From DASQDN01 sp035630195 (lineage in GTDB: Bacteria > Acidobacteriota > Terriglobia > Bryobacterales > Bryobacteraceae): DNA of 12,138 bases. The notes beneath the pieces were generated by a model. That model ran no database searches and was not told the DNA's origin. It worked only from the letters and a program-made list of their open reading frames with translations. How positions within the stretch are numbered: position 1 is the first letter of the stretch; each line of letters starts with the position of its first letter. Of this stretch, positions 5,985 to 12,138 are shown piece by piece. The stretch spans positions 1-12,138 of the forward strand of contig DASQLD010000078.1 of the NCBI GenBank assembly GCA_035630195.1, in the 5' to 3' direction. Made by a program: the position numbers and the translations under genes.

Positions 5985-7431
5985 GTCTGCCGGCCACATA
6001 CCCGGCCGCCATACCGCCGGCGATCCATGCCCACGGGCTGCTAAATACGGATGTCACGATCGTCCGTATCACATGGGACGTCGTGAGCGGCTGCGAAGGA
6101 TCGATCAATTCGTCAGGGACGATCTGGGTAGCACTGCTGTCGTCCGGCAGCTCGCGCAAACAGCGTGACTGCCTACTGCACGAGTCGATAAGCCGGATCG
6201 GCGAGTCGTCTTTCCTCAACCGCTCCTCGACCAGTTCCGCCGTGAGGCCCAGATGCTCGCCGAGCAGGCGGTTGCGAAGATGCGCGATCTCTGCCTGCTC
6301 GCGTTCGTCGCCGGCCTCGATTGTGAGATCGCACTCGGTATCGAGCGCCATCGAGCGGTTTGTGAGGTTCGCAGACCCCACTCGGAAGAACCGATCGTCG
6401 GCTACGACAATTTTCGAATGTACGACGATCGACGACTCATCGGCCGATTCGTGCACAGTGGGATAGCAAATCCGCAACCGTCCGAAACGATCGGCCTTTC
6501 GAATCTGCCGCACCTGCCGATAGCGCAAGGGTTCGACGGTGTGATCTTCCAACCAGCCGTGATTGTTGAGCGGGAGGACGATGACGATCTCGGGGCCTTC
6601 GAGTTCCAGCAAACGGCGGCTCAGTGCGTCGGCGATGAGCGGGCTCGTCAGGTACTGGTTCTCGATGTAGAGGAAGCGACGCGCCGCCGCGATGAGATCC
6701 AGGTGGAGTCGTTCGACTTCACGGCACGAGACGAGCGGGTCCGTACGCGAAATCGCGACATTTACGTTAATGATGTCTGCGCGGACATCGTCTGGCCACG
6801 GGTCGGTGTCCGAGGTCGTTTGCGGGAGGAGGTCGCCTGTCGCTCGATGCCAGCGTTCGCGAACGATGTCAGCGAGAGCTGCGGCCGCATTGCCGTCGAT
6901 CATCGCCTGCACGTCATGGGTCGGCGGATATCCGCGGCGCGGGTCCTTCGCGTGGTGCTCGGAGGTATCCCAGCGGCCGCCGGCGACGTCCATGCCTCCC
7001 GAGAATGCGAGCTTCCCGTCGATGATGGCAATTTTCTGGTGATGGCTCGCACCCCGGGGATGGACATCGTCGGACTTGAAATGGATGCGCGGGTGTTCGA
7101 ACGGGTCGTCGCCGCGCGCGAGCTTCGGGTCACGAACGTCGGCGAAGAGGATCGGGAAGTCCCACGACAGGACATAAATGTGCAGGTCGGGATTGTGCGA
7201 CACGAGGTCTCGAAGGAACTGCCGGAAGGGACCCGTGGCGTGCGCGGGCTCATGCTCAACGAGATGCGTTCGCGTATCGAGGTCCCATGCGAGGAGCGCG
7301 ATCCATCGTTGCGCTCGTCTCATAGCGTTCGCGAGAGCGCAATAGTAGGCTGCGCCATCGATAAGCAGGGCAAACCGGTTTGCTGCCTCGATGCGCCAGC
7401 AATTGCGCCTCCTCTGCATAACGCGGGACAT
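5875..7431 (-). CDS. Phospholipase D superfamily protein, cardiolipin-synthase-like, with C-terminal membrane anchor
   Basis: A 518-aa protein with two HKD active sites: HHQKIAIIDG (H131, K133, D138) followed by FSGGMD, and VHSKIVVADD (H338, K340, D345) followed by VGSANLTNRSM. Both half-sites are complete, so the enzyme should be active, transferring or hydrolysing phosphodiesters through a phospho-His intermediate. The whole-length layout (IALLAWDLDTR near residue 44, IENQYLTSPLIADAL near 256) is that of bacterial PLD/cardiolipin synthase relatives. A transmembrane helix at about 464-482 (WAWIAGGMAAGYVAG) would tether it to the membrane. The last 36 residues (483-518) are polar, Arg/Ser/Pro-rich, and lie entirely antisense to the end of the EEP gene, suggesting loss of an earlier stop. 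ATG 7431-7429 has only a weak AAAGAG upstream. An upstream same-strand open frame (to about 7683) shows no clear family. Confidence 0.88.
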   Translation of the reverse strand: MSRVMQRRRNCWRIEAANRFALLIDGAAYYCALANAMRRAQRWIALLAWDLDTRTHLVEHEPAHATGPFRQFLRDLVSHNPDLHIYVLSWDFPILFADVRDPKLARGDDPFEHPRIHFKSDDVHPRGASHHQKIAIIDGKLAFSGGMDVAGGRWDTSEHHAKDPRRGYPPTHDVQAMIDGNAAAALADIVRERWHRATGDLLPQTTSDTDPWPDDVRADIINVNVAISRTDPLVSCREVERLHLDLIAAARRFLYIENQYLTSPLIADALSRRLLELEGPEIVIVLPLNNHGWLEDHTVEPLRYRQVRQIRKADRFGRLRICYPTVHESADESSIVVHSKIVVADDRFFRVGSANLTNRSMALDTECDLTIEAGDEREQAEIAHLRNRLLGEHLGLTAELVEERLRKDDSPIRLIDSCSRQSRCLRELPDDSSATQIVPDELIDPSQPLTTSHVIRTIVTSVFSSPWAWIAGGMAAGYVAGRLTASRSQRSRAQEDDPRPPGSARRSEPSSPEREFPD

Positions 7432-7813
7432 AGCTCTTTATTATCAGGTGGCTCGCTACCGAGGCGCGATCGTACAGAGTGAGCGCCTGACTCACGCGCG
7501 CCGTCCTGGCACGCATGCCAGAGCGCCGCAAGCTCCCACACTCGAAGACTCGACGTGCCGCGTTCGAAGAGAGAGCCCAGGCGCAGATCAGGAACGGGGA
7601 GTCGGGTTGTGCCAAGTTTCGCTGATCGGACGTACTGGCGGAACTGTTTGAGAGACTTCGCCAGCGAGCTTCCGAGTGACGGTCAGGAATAACGATAATG
7701 CTGCCCATCCAAGCGGTGGCGCGACTGGGACGTTGATGGGCCGGCATCAAGCCATTTCACTGTTCTCCTCGTCCGCGAAGGCTTACAGTTGGGAAGGAGG
7801 CGAAAGCAAGTCT
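7432..7813. other. Intergenic region with an unassigned minus-strand open frame
   Basis: No gene can be named. On the minus strand one frame is open from about 7683 through into the PLD start and reads SLAKSLKQFRQYVRSAKLG, then VPDLRLGSLFERG, then LRVWELAALWHACQDGA, which is protein-like but starts right after a TGA and has no early ATG. It may be the end of a decayed gene. A short perfect inverted repeat CTGGCA-CGCA-TGCCAG lies at 7506-7521. On the plus strand GGAAGGAGG (7793-7800) serves the SRPBCC gene. Confidence 0.35.
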
Positions 7814-8265
7814 ATGAGTACGCCGACATGGGAATCCCAATACTCGATCGAAGCCGACGCTCATCCAGAATTCGCGTGGGAGTTCTGGACGAACATCGCA
7901 AATTGGAGGGAACTCGAACCTGGAGTCGAGTTCGAGTTGGATGGCCCATTCGCCGCAGGTGCCCGGGGACGCACGAGAATGCCGGGGCAAGAGCCGCGGC
8001 ATTGGTTATTCGCGCGGTCGATCCCGGCCGGTCTTGGATCCAGGAAATGTCATTGCCGGGAGCCTTGTTTATAGTGAGCATGCACTTCGAGAAAGTGGTT
8101 AAGGGCCGAACTCGAATAACACAGCGGCTATGGCTAGAAGGTGAGGGTGCTGAAGCCTTACTCGATGATGTGCGAATCTTCGAAACTACAACTCCGGACG
8201 GGTTGAAGAGGATCGCGGCCGTCATCGAGAGAGCACGGCGCAAAGCCAGCGACTCGGAACACTAA
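7814..8265 (+). pseudogene. SRPBCC (START/polyketide-cyclase fold) protein, frameshifted
   Basis: The first frame starts at ATG 7814 (GGAGG about 13 nt upstream) and reads YSIEADAHPEFAWEFWTNIA, then WRELEPGVEFELDGPFAAG and MPGQEPRHW, the usual opening of an SRPBCC ligand-binding domain. At about 8003-8009 similarity jumps to another frame, which continues IRAVDPGRSWIQEMSLPGA, HFEKVVKGRTRITQRLWLEG and FETTTPDGLKRIAAVIERAR to the TAA at 8265. Inserting a single base near 8007 restores one protein of about 151 aa, the normal size. This is a recent one-base deletion or a sequencing error; no programmed slippery site is evident. SRPBCC proteins bind small hydrophobic ligands; the ligand is not predictable. 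It has no obvious operon partner. Confidence 0.72.
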
Positions 8266-8642
8266 TCGGCCATCCAGAAGTTGAGCCCACAAAACGGCGC
8301 TGCCGGAGTCTGGCCCAGCTGCGGATAGGTACCTGAAGTCGGGTTCTCGGCGACGATATAGGCGCACGGTCGTCTAGCTCTCCTGCATCATCTCGGCAGG
8401 TTTTGTGAGTCGAGCGCGTCCCGACGGTCTCGTCTGCCGCCTGGCCGGATCTACACGCTTAAAGGCTTCGACCAACCACATTTTGGTTCGACCGACTGAT
8501 GCAGCCATTCCAGCGCGCCGCAACGGCAGTGGTTCGGATGGTGGGCCATCCGGAGACGACTCCAAAACATGGCGGCAGCCTTCCCTCCAGCTGATGTCAA
8601 CGGGTCCTTAGCTGCGCAGCTGTCAGCGAATAGAATACGTTC
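8266..8642. other. Gene-free interval upstream of the pssA-like gene
   Basis: I see no credible coding frame: the frames on both strands lack motifs and are compositionally poor. The one clear structure is the 12-bp perfect palindrome AGCTGCGCAGCT at 8610-8621, about 20 bp before the pssA-like start. It could be an operator or chance. No clear promoter hexamers are evident. Confidence 0.4.
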
Positions 8643-9266
8643 ATGGGCCCGCGCAAGCAGCATCTGTCGATGTTGCGGTCGTATACTCAAGCCGACCTCT
8701 TCACCTTGGGAAATGGGAGCTGCGGCACCATCTGCATCTTTCTGTGCTTGAACTACACCGCTGAGGGAAGAAGCCAGTACTTCTGGATCGCCTTTCTTCT
8801 GCTCTTTGCCGCGTTGGGATGCGACATTTTGGATGGATACTGGAGTCGCAAGTCCGGCCGGCACTCAGTCCTGGGATCTGATCTGGATTCACTTGCGGAC
8901 GTTGTGTCCTTCGGCGTCGCGCCCGCAGTGTTGGGGTTTACTCTAGGACTGCGTGGGGCATGGGACATCGTGATTCTCGCCTACTTCGTTGTCTGCGGAA
9001 TTAGCCGTCTCGCCCGGTTCAATGTGACGGCGGCGGCACTAACCGACGCCTCGGGGAAGGTAAAGTACTTTGAGGGCACCCCAATTCCCACTAGCATTGT
9101 GATTGTTGCGCTTTTGGGCGCGGCATTTTATGTAAACGCGGTCCATGAGGGACTATGGTTAGGCGCATATGAACTCGGCCCAGCGACGCTCCACCCACTG
9201 ACCCTCGTTTACGCGTTGAGCGGTTCTGCAATGATCAGCGCCAGCCTTCGCGTCCCAAAACCTTAA
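8643..9266 (+). CDS. pssA: CDP-alcohol phosphatidyltransferase, phosphatidylserine synthase type
   Basis: A 207-aa integral membrane enzyme that should transfer a phosphatidyl group from CDP-diacylglycerol to an alcohol, most likely serine, the first step to phosphatidylethanolamine. The signature D-x2-DG-x2-AR-x8-G-x3-D-x3-D is present as D61, D64-G65, S68-R69, G78, D82, D86, with Ala replaced by Ser at 68. The PssA-type continuation DSLADVVSFGVAPAVLGF is intact, followed by ISRLARFNV and YFEGTPIPTS. Helices are at about 25-38, 47-63, 88-104, 106-125, 149-165 and 183-200. ATG 8643 lacks a strong ribosome-binding site; Met10 (ATG 8670) is an equally good start. The Ala-to-Ser change and lack of functional data leave the alcohol acceptor slightly open. 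It stands alone, followed closely by a tiny ORF and an IS66 insertion. Confidence 0.86.
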   Translation: MGPRKQHLSMLRSYTQADLFTLGNGSCGTICIFLCLNYTAEGRSQYFWIAFLLLFAALGCDILDGYWSRKSGRHSVLGSDLDSLADVVSFGVAPAVLGFTLGLRGAWDIVILAYFVVCGISRLARFNVTAAALTDASGKVKYFEGTPIPTSIVIVALLGAAFYVNAVHEGLWLGAYELGPATLHPLTLVYALSGSAMISASLRVPKP

Positions 9267-9272
9267 GGACTG

Positions 9273-9386
9273 ATGCAGCGTGATCAGTGTAACCGCGCCC
9301 GCCAATGCCGTCATCGGTTCGCCATGGCGTTCTGGACCTCCGAATGGATGGTCATCGATCCGGAATTTGAGCCGGATTACGACTGA
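9273..9386 (+). CDS. Possible 37-aa small ORF after the pssA-like gene
   Basis: ATG 9273 to TGA 9386, beginning seven bases after the pssA-like stop. AAGGA overlaps the pssA-like stop codon three bases before the ATG, a rather short spacing. The product is MQRDQCNRARQCRHRF then AMAFWTSEWMVIDPEFEPDYD, with an aromatic and acidic C-terminus that looks more like protein than noise. No family is recognised. It could instead be a remnant of a longer gene. The IS66 element sits 20 bp past its stop. Confidence 0.27.
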   Translation: MQRDQCNRARQCRHRFAMAFWTSEWMVIDPEFEPDYD

Positions 9387-9398
9387 GAAGTCGTTAGC

Positions 9399-9406
9399 GT
9401 TCTATC
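9399..9406. repeat. Left copy of the 8-bp IS66 target duplication
   Basis: GTTCTATC directly abuts the left end of the IS66 element and is repeated exactly at 11709-11716. Eight base pairs is the duplication length characteristic of IS66. Confidence 0.85.
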
Positions 9407-9427
9407 CGTAAGCGTACGACCAAACCG
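9407..9427. repeat. IS66 left terminal inverted repeat
   Basis: The 21 terminal bases match the reverse complement of 11688-11708 at 17 of 21 positions, the outer nine (CGTAAGCGT) perfectly. The GTAAGCG motif is the hallmark end of IS66 elements. It lies just beyond the tnpC stop. Confidence 0.85.
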
Positions 9428-9429
9428 CG

Positions 9430-10965
9430 TCAGTGGCGGGTGCTGAGCCAGCGTGCAGGCGTCAGTTGAGTGTATTCGGACCTGGTCTTGCGGCTCATAC
9501 CCGGCAGGACGTCGAGCAGGTAATCCTTCGTAGGCAGTCCGAGGCGCCGGCAGGACTCAATCAACGAGAAGATTGCTGCGACTTTCGGTCCAGCCTGCAC
9601 GCTTCCAACATGCAGCCAGTTCTTGCGGCCCAATGTCACCGGCCGCATCGAGTTCTCCGCCAGATTGTTGGATAACTCCACTTCGCCATAGTCAAAGCAA
9701 CGCCGGAGCTTCGGCCACAGATTCAGCGTATATGCCACCGCCTGTCCCAAAGTGCTCTTCGGCAGTATTGACTTTGACAGCACAAGGCATTGCTCGTGAA
9801 TCTCCGTTACCCATGGAAGCGCATGTTCACGCCGATAGGCGAGGCGCTCGTTAGTTGTCAGCTTCTGCTCCCGTGCATGACGGTCCACCAGAAAAAGCGC
9901 ATCCATGCGGGTGACCATGTTCACCGCTTCGCTATCCTGTTTGTTCACCTTCACCGCATCGACAAACTTCCGCCGCGCGTGTGCCCAGCAGCCCACATGC
10001 ACAAGCCGCTGTCCGCCCACGCGATCGTAAGCAGAATAGCCGTCGGTCTGCAGAATACCTTCCCACTGATCGAGAAATTCCTTCGGGCCCGCACGACCGC
10101 GGCCTAGTCGAAAGTCGAACACGGTCTCCCCACCGGGCCGACCGTATTGCCACAAGTACGCCTGATGGTCAGCGCCGCGCTTGTCATGCATCTGCACCGG
10201 CACGACGGTTTCATCGGCCTGCAGATAGGTCGTCTCTAACAGATCTTTGCGCATCACGCCCACCAGAGGCTGAAGCAACTCGCCGATCCGCATCACCCAG
10301 CCCGTGAGCGTTGCGCGGCTGATCTCCAGACCCGCCTCACGCTCCAGCATCGCTTCCTGCCGGTAGAGCGGTAAATGATCGCAATACTTGGCGACCACCG
10401 TTTCCACCACAACACGGTCGCTTGCGATCCCTTTTTCCACAATGCGGGGTGCAAGCTCGGCCATTACCACGCCACTGCTTTTACAGTGCCGGCAACCGCG
10501 CTTCTCTCTCTTGACCACACGCACGAAGAAGCGTACCGGCTCCATGTCCAAGTGCTCGCTTTCGTCATAGCCGATCAATGTCGTCTCGCCGCCGCACTTC
10601 TGGCACGTACGATCTTTACAGGCAACTACTTGTTCGAAGCGCGGCAGATGATCGGGAAGGATCTGGCGTCCAGCATGCGGCTTGCGCTCACGCTCGTACG
10701 CTGAGGCCAGAGGCTCGCGCCTGGCTTCGGCCTCCACTTCTTCGGCTGTGACGCCTGGCTCCTCGTCGAGCAATTGCAACTGCAAGGCGTTCAGTGTTTC
10801 GCTTGTGTAACCGTATCTCTTGATTCGTTCCAGTCGTAGCTCTTCGGTGAGCGCTTGAATCTTCAGGCGAGCCCATTGCAGTTCCCGTTCCAGCATCGCG
10901 ACGTGCTGTTGGAAATTGGCGCTGCTCACTGAGATCCAATTATAAAAAGAAAAAGTGGCCGACAC
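9430..10965 (-). CDS. tnpC: IS66 transposase TnpC (DDE)
   Basis: This 511-aa protein catalyses IS66 excision and insertion. In order it has an N-terminal leucine-rich coiled coil (about 20-50, LERELQWARLKIQALTEEL), a zinc-binding domain with C121-x2-C124 and C158-x2-C161, and the DDE core. The core shows LQADETVVPV (D251), LQTDGYSAYD (D308), CWAHARRKF (326-334) and NNLAENSMRPVTLGRKNW (E437). The C-terminal IS66 domain is complete, ending ARWLSTRH. Length fits the family. The start at 10965 is GTG with only a weak CGGA before it; Met24 is an alternative. It begins 34 bp after tnpB, consistent with one transcript. Confidence 0.95.
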   Translation of the reverse strand: MSATFSFYNWISVSSANFQQHVAMLERELQWARLKIQALTEELRLERIKRYGYTSETLNALQLQLLDEEPGVTAEEVEAEARREPLASAYERERKPHAGRQILPDHLPRFEQVVACKDRTCQKCGGETTLIGYDESEHLDMEPVRFFVRVVKREKRGCRHCKSSGVVMAELAPRIVEKGIASDRVVVETVVAKYCDHLPLYRQEAMLEREAGLEISRATLTGWVMRIGELLQPLVGVMRKDLLETTYLQADETVVPVQMHDKRGADHQAYLWQYGRPGGETVFDFRLGRGRAGPKEFLDQWEGILQTDGYSAYDRVGGQRLVHVGCWAHARRKFVDAVKVNKQDSEAVNMVTRMDALFLVDRHAREQKLTTNERLAYRREHALPWVTEIHEQCLVLSKSILPKSTLGQAVAYTLNLWPKLRRCFDYGEVELSNNLAENSMRPVTLGRKNWLHVGSVQAGPKVAAIFSLIESCRRLGLPTKDYLLDVLPGMSRKTRSEYTQLTPARWLSTRH

Positions 10966-10999
10966 AATCCGTAAGGCTACATTTCAAAGTAGAAATGTT

Positions 11000-11359
11000 T
11001 TACGCCGCGGGGCTGCGCCGAAGCCAGTTCCGACGCGCTTTTGTCTGACTGAAATCCAGCCCGTTTATCAGCATCGCCAGTTCCTCGGGCCGCATCGTGA
11101 TGCTGCCGGCTTCCGGCCCCGAAGGCCACGCAAATCGTCCTTTCTCGAGTCTCTTGGCGCACACCCAAAGTCCACTGCCATCCCACACCAGCGCCTTTAC
11201 TCGCGTGTGGCTTCGGTTCGTGAATAGAAACAAATGCCCACTTAACGGGTCGTGCCCGAACTGGTCGCGCACCACACCATACAGTCCGTTGAGGCCTTTC
11301 CGCATGTCGATTGCGTCCACGCCCAGGTAGATGCGCGTCGCTGTACCAAGGCCGAACAT
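11000..11359 (-). CDS. tnpB: IS66 accessory protein TnpB (Orf2)
   Basis: A 119-aa protein matching the IS66 Orf2 family (unrelated to the RNA-guided TnpB of IS200/IS605). Diagnostic motifs are YLGVDAIDMRKGLNGLYGVV near the N-terminus, DPLSGHLFLFTNRSHTRVK, VWDGSGLWVCAKRLEKGRF and MRPEELAMLINGLD. It is required for transposition of several IS66 members, though its biochemical role is not established. ATG 11359 begins 24 bp after tnpA. Confidence 0.94.
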   Translation of the reverse strand: MFGLGTATRIYLGVDAIDMRKGLNGLYGVVRDQFGHDPLSGHLFLFTNRSHTRVKALVWDGSGLWVCAKRLEKGRFAWPSGPEAGSITMRPEELAMLINGLDFSQTKARRNWLRRSPAA

Positions 11360-11383
11360 CTTACACGCGTTCCGCCGCGCTGA

Positions 11384-11650
11384 TCAGATGCGGCAAATTC
11401 GCGATCCACACTCGATGCGCCTTCCATTTGGTAGCACCAACTGGAACCTTCCTGCATCAGCTGACGGGTTGCTGGTGATCTTCACCCGAGCTAGTCGCAC
11501 GGATGGCTTCGCTTGTCGTTTCAAGTAATAGCCCAGTGTCGATGCACCGACACCTTCGCTTTTGCAGAAAGCCCGCCGCGTTACATCCCCACGCTCATCG
11601 TAGCGTTTCAGCAACTCCGCTACCTCTTCCTCAGTCCGCTTCTGTGGCAT
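11384..11650 (-). CDS. tnpA: IS66 accessory protein TnpA (Orf1)
   Basis: An 88-aa first gene of the IS66 operon. Residues about 8-44 form a helix-turn-helix-like region (EVAELLKRYDERGDVTRRAF, then CKSEGVGASTLGYYLKR), followed by a strand-rich C-terminus (FQLVLPNGRRIEC), the usual Orf1 layout. It probably binds the element's ends. ATG 11650 lies about 60 bp inside the right inverted repeat, so transcription should start in that gap. Confidence 0.88.
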   Translation of the reverse strand: MPQKRTEEEVAELLKRYDERGDVTRRAFCKSEGVGASTLGYYLKRQAKPSVRLARVKITSNPSADAGRFQLVLPNGRRIECGSRICRI

Positions 11651-11687
11651 GCCGCTATCTCAGCAGCTTCGCCTTACTTGATCAAGA

Positions 11688-11708
11688 CGGCTTGCTCTGA
11701 CGCTTACG
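11688..11708. repeat. IS66 right terminal inverted repeat
   Basis: Reads inward on the minus strand as CGTAAGCGTCAGAGCAAGCC, matching the left end at 17 of 21 positions. It lies upstream of tnpA. Confidence 0.85.
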
Positions 11709-11716
11709 GTTCTATC
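11709..11716. repeat. Right copy of the 8-bp IS66 target duplication
   Basis: GTTCTATC, identical to 9399-9406; removing the element and one copy rejoins ...TTAGCGTTCTATCGGGGG... Confidence 0.85.
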
Positions 11717-12138
11717 GGGGGTGCCGCGGCGGTGAAATCAGGCAGCAGATCAGTGCTGATTCTGCGGCACTTTCGATAGCGGCGACTTGAAGGAAGTGGC
11801 TAAACGCCGTGCTATGGAGCTACTACGGTTTTCCTTTTGCAATGAACACCTTGCAATAAGGAGCAGCGATGGTTAGCCAGGTGCGACGGCACTGACCGAG
11901 ACTATCACTCTTCCCCCAGCCGTGGCCGAAGGCCACTTCGTTCAAGTCAGTTTGTGGCAACCTTCAAGCAGGAAGCGCCTTGATTAATCGAAATCGAACT
12001 GATCGCCGACTTGGAGTCTGGAGCGGTCGGCCTGACCAGCAGCCAGTTCGAGCACGTACCGCGACCTAGCGTTCTGACCGAACGAGGGGCAAGGGTCTGC
12101 AGAGCAAGGCTGAGCGCCACGCACGATCTCCAGGATGC
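11717..12138. other. Right-end region without a convincing gene
   Basis: No frame looks like a known protein. Two small structures stand out. TTGCAAT is repeated at 11837-11843 and 11851-11857, just before AAGGAG (11858-11863) and an ATG at 11869 that opens only eight codons (MVSQVRRH, stop 11893-11895). A perfect hairpin GTGGCC-GAA-GGCCAC lies at 11922-11936. The pair could be a leader peptide with a following hairpin or the start of a decayed gene. Sequence beyond 12138 would be needed to tell. Confidence 0.35.

Larger units (their letters stand above)
9407..11708 (-). mobile_element. Complete IS66-family insertion sequence (2302 bp)
   Basis: The element has terminal inverted repeats beginning CGTAAGCGT, a perfect flanking 8-bp duplication (GTTCTATC), and the three-gene IS66 set tnpA-tnpB-tnpC in the usual order on the minus strand. 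All three frames are intact, and the DDE triad and zinc-binding Cys residues of TnpC are present, so it appears able to transpose. The exact duplication suggests fairly recent insertion. It landed between the pssA-like gene region and the gene-poor right end, interrupting no recognisable gene. Confidence 0.93.

Noticed and set aside
5367..5999. 210-aa minus-strand open frame
   Set aside because: Fully antisense to the EEP gene with its complete set of catalytic motifs.
6253..7482. 409-aa plus-strand open frame
   Set aside because: It lies antisense to the PLD gene, whose HKD motifs prove the minus frame; the plus frame has no family signature and is a high-GC shadow.
7256..7750. 164-aa minus-strand open frame overlapping the PLD start
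   Set aside because: Its C-terminal part is out of frame with the PLD gene and its Arg/Ser-rich composition is typical of a shadow; the neighbouring frame looks more protein-like.
1..12138. CRISPR array, toxin-antitoxin pair or anti-phage system
   Set aside because: No regularly spaced repeats and no recognisable defence-gene motifs. The PLD protein has the cardiolipin-synthase-like two-HKD layout rather than that of a defence nuclease, and no partner defence gene adjoins it.

Overview
The window looks like an accessory, heavily reworked stretch of a mid-to-high-GC soil-type bacterial chromosome, most likely an acidobacterium of the Terriglobales type. That assignment is inference. It rests on the SSB variant, a PD40 (WD40-like) propeller fragment of the kind common in acidobacteria, the integrase remnant and the IS66 element. 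No rRNA or complete tRNA is present to settle it.

Left part (1-4150): a graveyard of mobile-element and small-gene remnants. In order these are the N-terminal part of an IS4-family transposase running off the left edge (minus strand), a short unassigned ORF, the C-terminal catalytic part of a tyrosine recombinase (minus), and an IS630-type transposase reduced to its DNA-binding half (plus). Two hypothetical genes follow, at 1833-2027 plus and 2334-2693 minus. A minus-strand cluster at 2756-3791 then contains a frameshifted gene, the remains of a small membrane-protein gene joined to it by an ATGA overlap, a PD40 fragment and a one-helix membrane protein. Two tRNA 3'-half sequences facing each other at 4061-4146 close this part.

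Middle (4260-8265): a stand-alone ssb gene (minus) with a good ribosome-binding site and a stem-loop 9 nt beyond its stop. Next come an intact endonuclease/exonuclease/phosphatase (EEP) family gene (plus) and an intact two-HKD phospholipase D superfamily gene with a C-terminal membrane anchor (minus). These two genes converge and overlap tail to tail by 110 bp. An SRPBCC-fold gene (plus) follows, broken by an apparent one-base frameshift.

Right part (8266-12138): a CDP-alcohol phosphatidyltransferase of the phosphatidylserine synthase (PssA) type, a possible 37-residue ORF just after it, and then a structurally complete 2302-bp IS66-family insertion sequence. The element carries tnpA, tnpB and tnpC on the minus strand, terminal inverted repeats and a perfect 8-bp target duplication. 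The last 420 bases show no convincing gene.

Functionally, the intact non-mobile genes point to membrane phospholipids (PssA-like synthase, PLD/cardiolipin-synthase-like enzyme, EEP partner) plus one SSB. The EEP+PLD pairing recalls ybhP-ybhO(clsB) of E. coli, but the convergent overlapping arrangement differs. I see no CRISPR array, toxin-antitoxin pair or clear new defence system. The most unusual structural features are the convergent overlap, the tRNA chimera and the run of frameshifted genes.
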